Shown piece after piece: positions 63,868 to 64,000 of a DNA stretch of 64,000 bases. The notes beneath the pieces are model-generated. The model searched no databases and had not been told where the DNA came from. It saw only the letters and a list, made by a program, of their open reading frames with translations. Made by a program: the position numbers and the translations under genes. Each line of letters opens with the position of its first letter. The stretch's first letter is position 1. Source of the stretch: Rhodoligotrophos appendicifer (GTDB lineage Bacteria; Pseudomonadota; Alphaproteobacteria; Rhizobiales; Im1); assembly GCF_007474605.1 (NCBI RefSeq), contig NZ_VHKL01000006.1:248001-312000 (forward strand). Direction: 5' to 3'.

Positions 63868-64000
63868 GATGAAATCCCTCCTGGTTTCCGTGCATGCTGC
63901 TAGAGAAAACGATCGCGCAAAGCGCCGACGATGCGCCGGCCCGTGACAACCGGCTTCCACATTGAATGGAACGTGAAGGGCTTGATGTCCGTGATCGGAA

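Noticed and set aside
1-64000. tRNA, rRNA, CRISPR arrays, IS elements, prophage or integrase genes
   Set aside because: I looked for cloverleaf patterns, long repeats, transposase motifs and phage genes by eye and found none.

Overview
The window is 64 kb of high-GC, densely coding DNA. Long in-phase antisense ORFs lie opposite many genes, as expected at this GC content. Gene content (ModE-type regulator without molbindin domains, polyamine-type ABC operons with enolase-superfamily, GMC and M24 enzymes, a MocR regulator) and two promoters of the GGAAC-N17-GTT type used by the alphaproteobacterial general-stress sigma factor EcfG point to an alphaproteobacterium, probably Hyphomicrobiales (inference). 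I saw no tRNA, rRNA, CRISPR array, insertion sequence or prophage.

Layout. 0.4-3.6 kb: proVWX glycine betaine/proline transporter, followed by a small XRE regulator. 4.2-12.9 kb: mixed stress and housekeeping genes (PRC-barrel protein, double CAP protein, SRAP protein, PEP-mutase-like enzyme, DHA2 exporter, membrane protein, GST, XRE/MmyB regulator, methyltransferase). 13-19.3 kb: LysR regulator divergent from an esterase-like gene, an adaptor and an RND pump. 19.3-22.4 kb: modABC plus modE. 22.6-28.3 kb: K+/H+ antiporter, a methyltransferase, an alpha/beta-hydrolase fused to a LuxR helix-turn-helix, and an AraC regulator. 28.6-33.3 kb: a run of exported proteins (DUF2092-like, small Pro/Val-rich protein, class 3 lipase, outer-membrane barrel, unknown 405-aa protein).

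33.4-45.9 kb is a catabolic locus: MLE-subgroup enolase, SDR, small protein, GMC oxidoreductase, MocR regulator, MR-subgroup enolase, DAO-type oxidase and a complete PotDABC-like transporter. The same 49-bp tripartite motif lies in the mocR/enolase promoter and in the binding-protein promoter, which suggests one MocR regulon. 46-52.4 kb: a multicopper oxidase fused to FG-GAP-like repeats, a CynX-type MFS carrier without a normal start codon, an aldehyde dehydrogenase and a small stress-type protein. 52.7-53.7 kb is a gene graveyard in which a broken PPOX-type gene runs into a broken fhuF.

53.7-64 kb: TSUP carrier, flavin reductase, and a second polyamine-type ABC system under a divergent IclR regulator. 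It is built with an M20 carboxypeptidase and two M24 'pita-bread' hydrolases. Both M24 proteins appear to have lost most canonical metal ligands, so creatinase-like chemistry on a small imported amide or amidine is more likely than ordinary aminopeptidase activity (inference). Candidates for something undescribed are the MocR locus with its tripartite operator, the two-M24 plus M20 transporter system, the multicopper oxidase-FG-GAP fusion and the export cluster at 28.6-33.3 kb.
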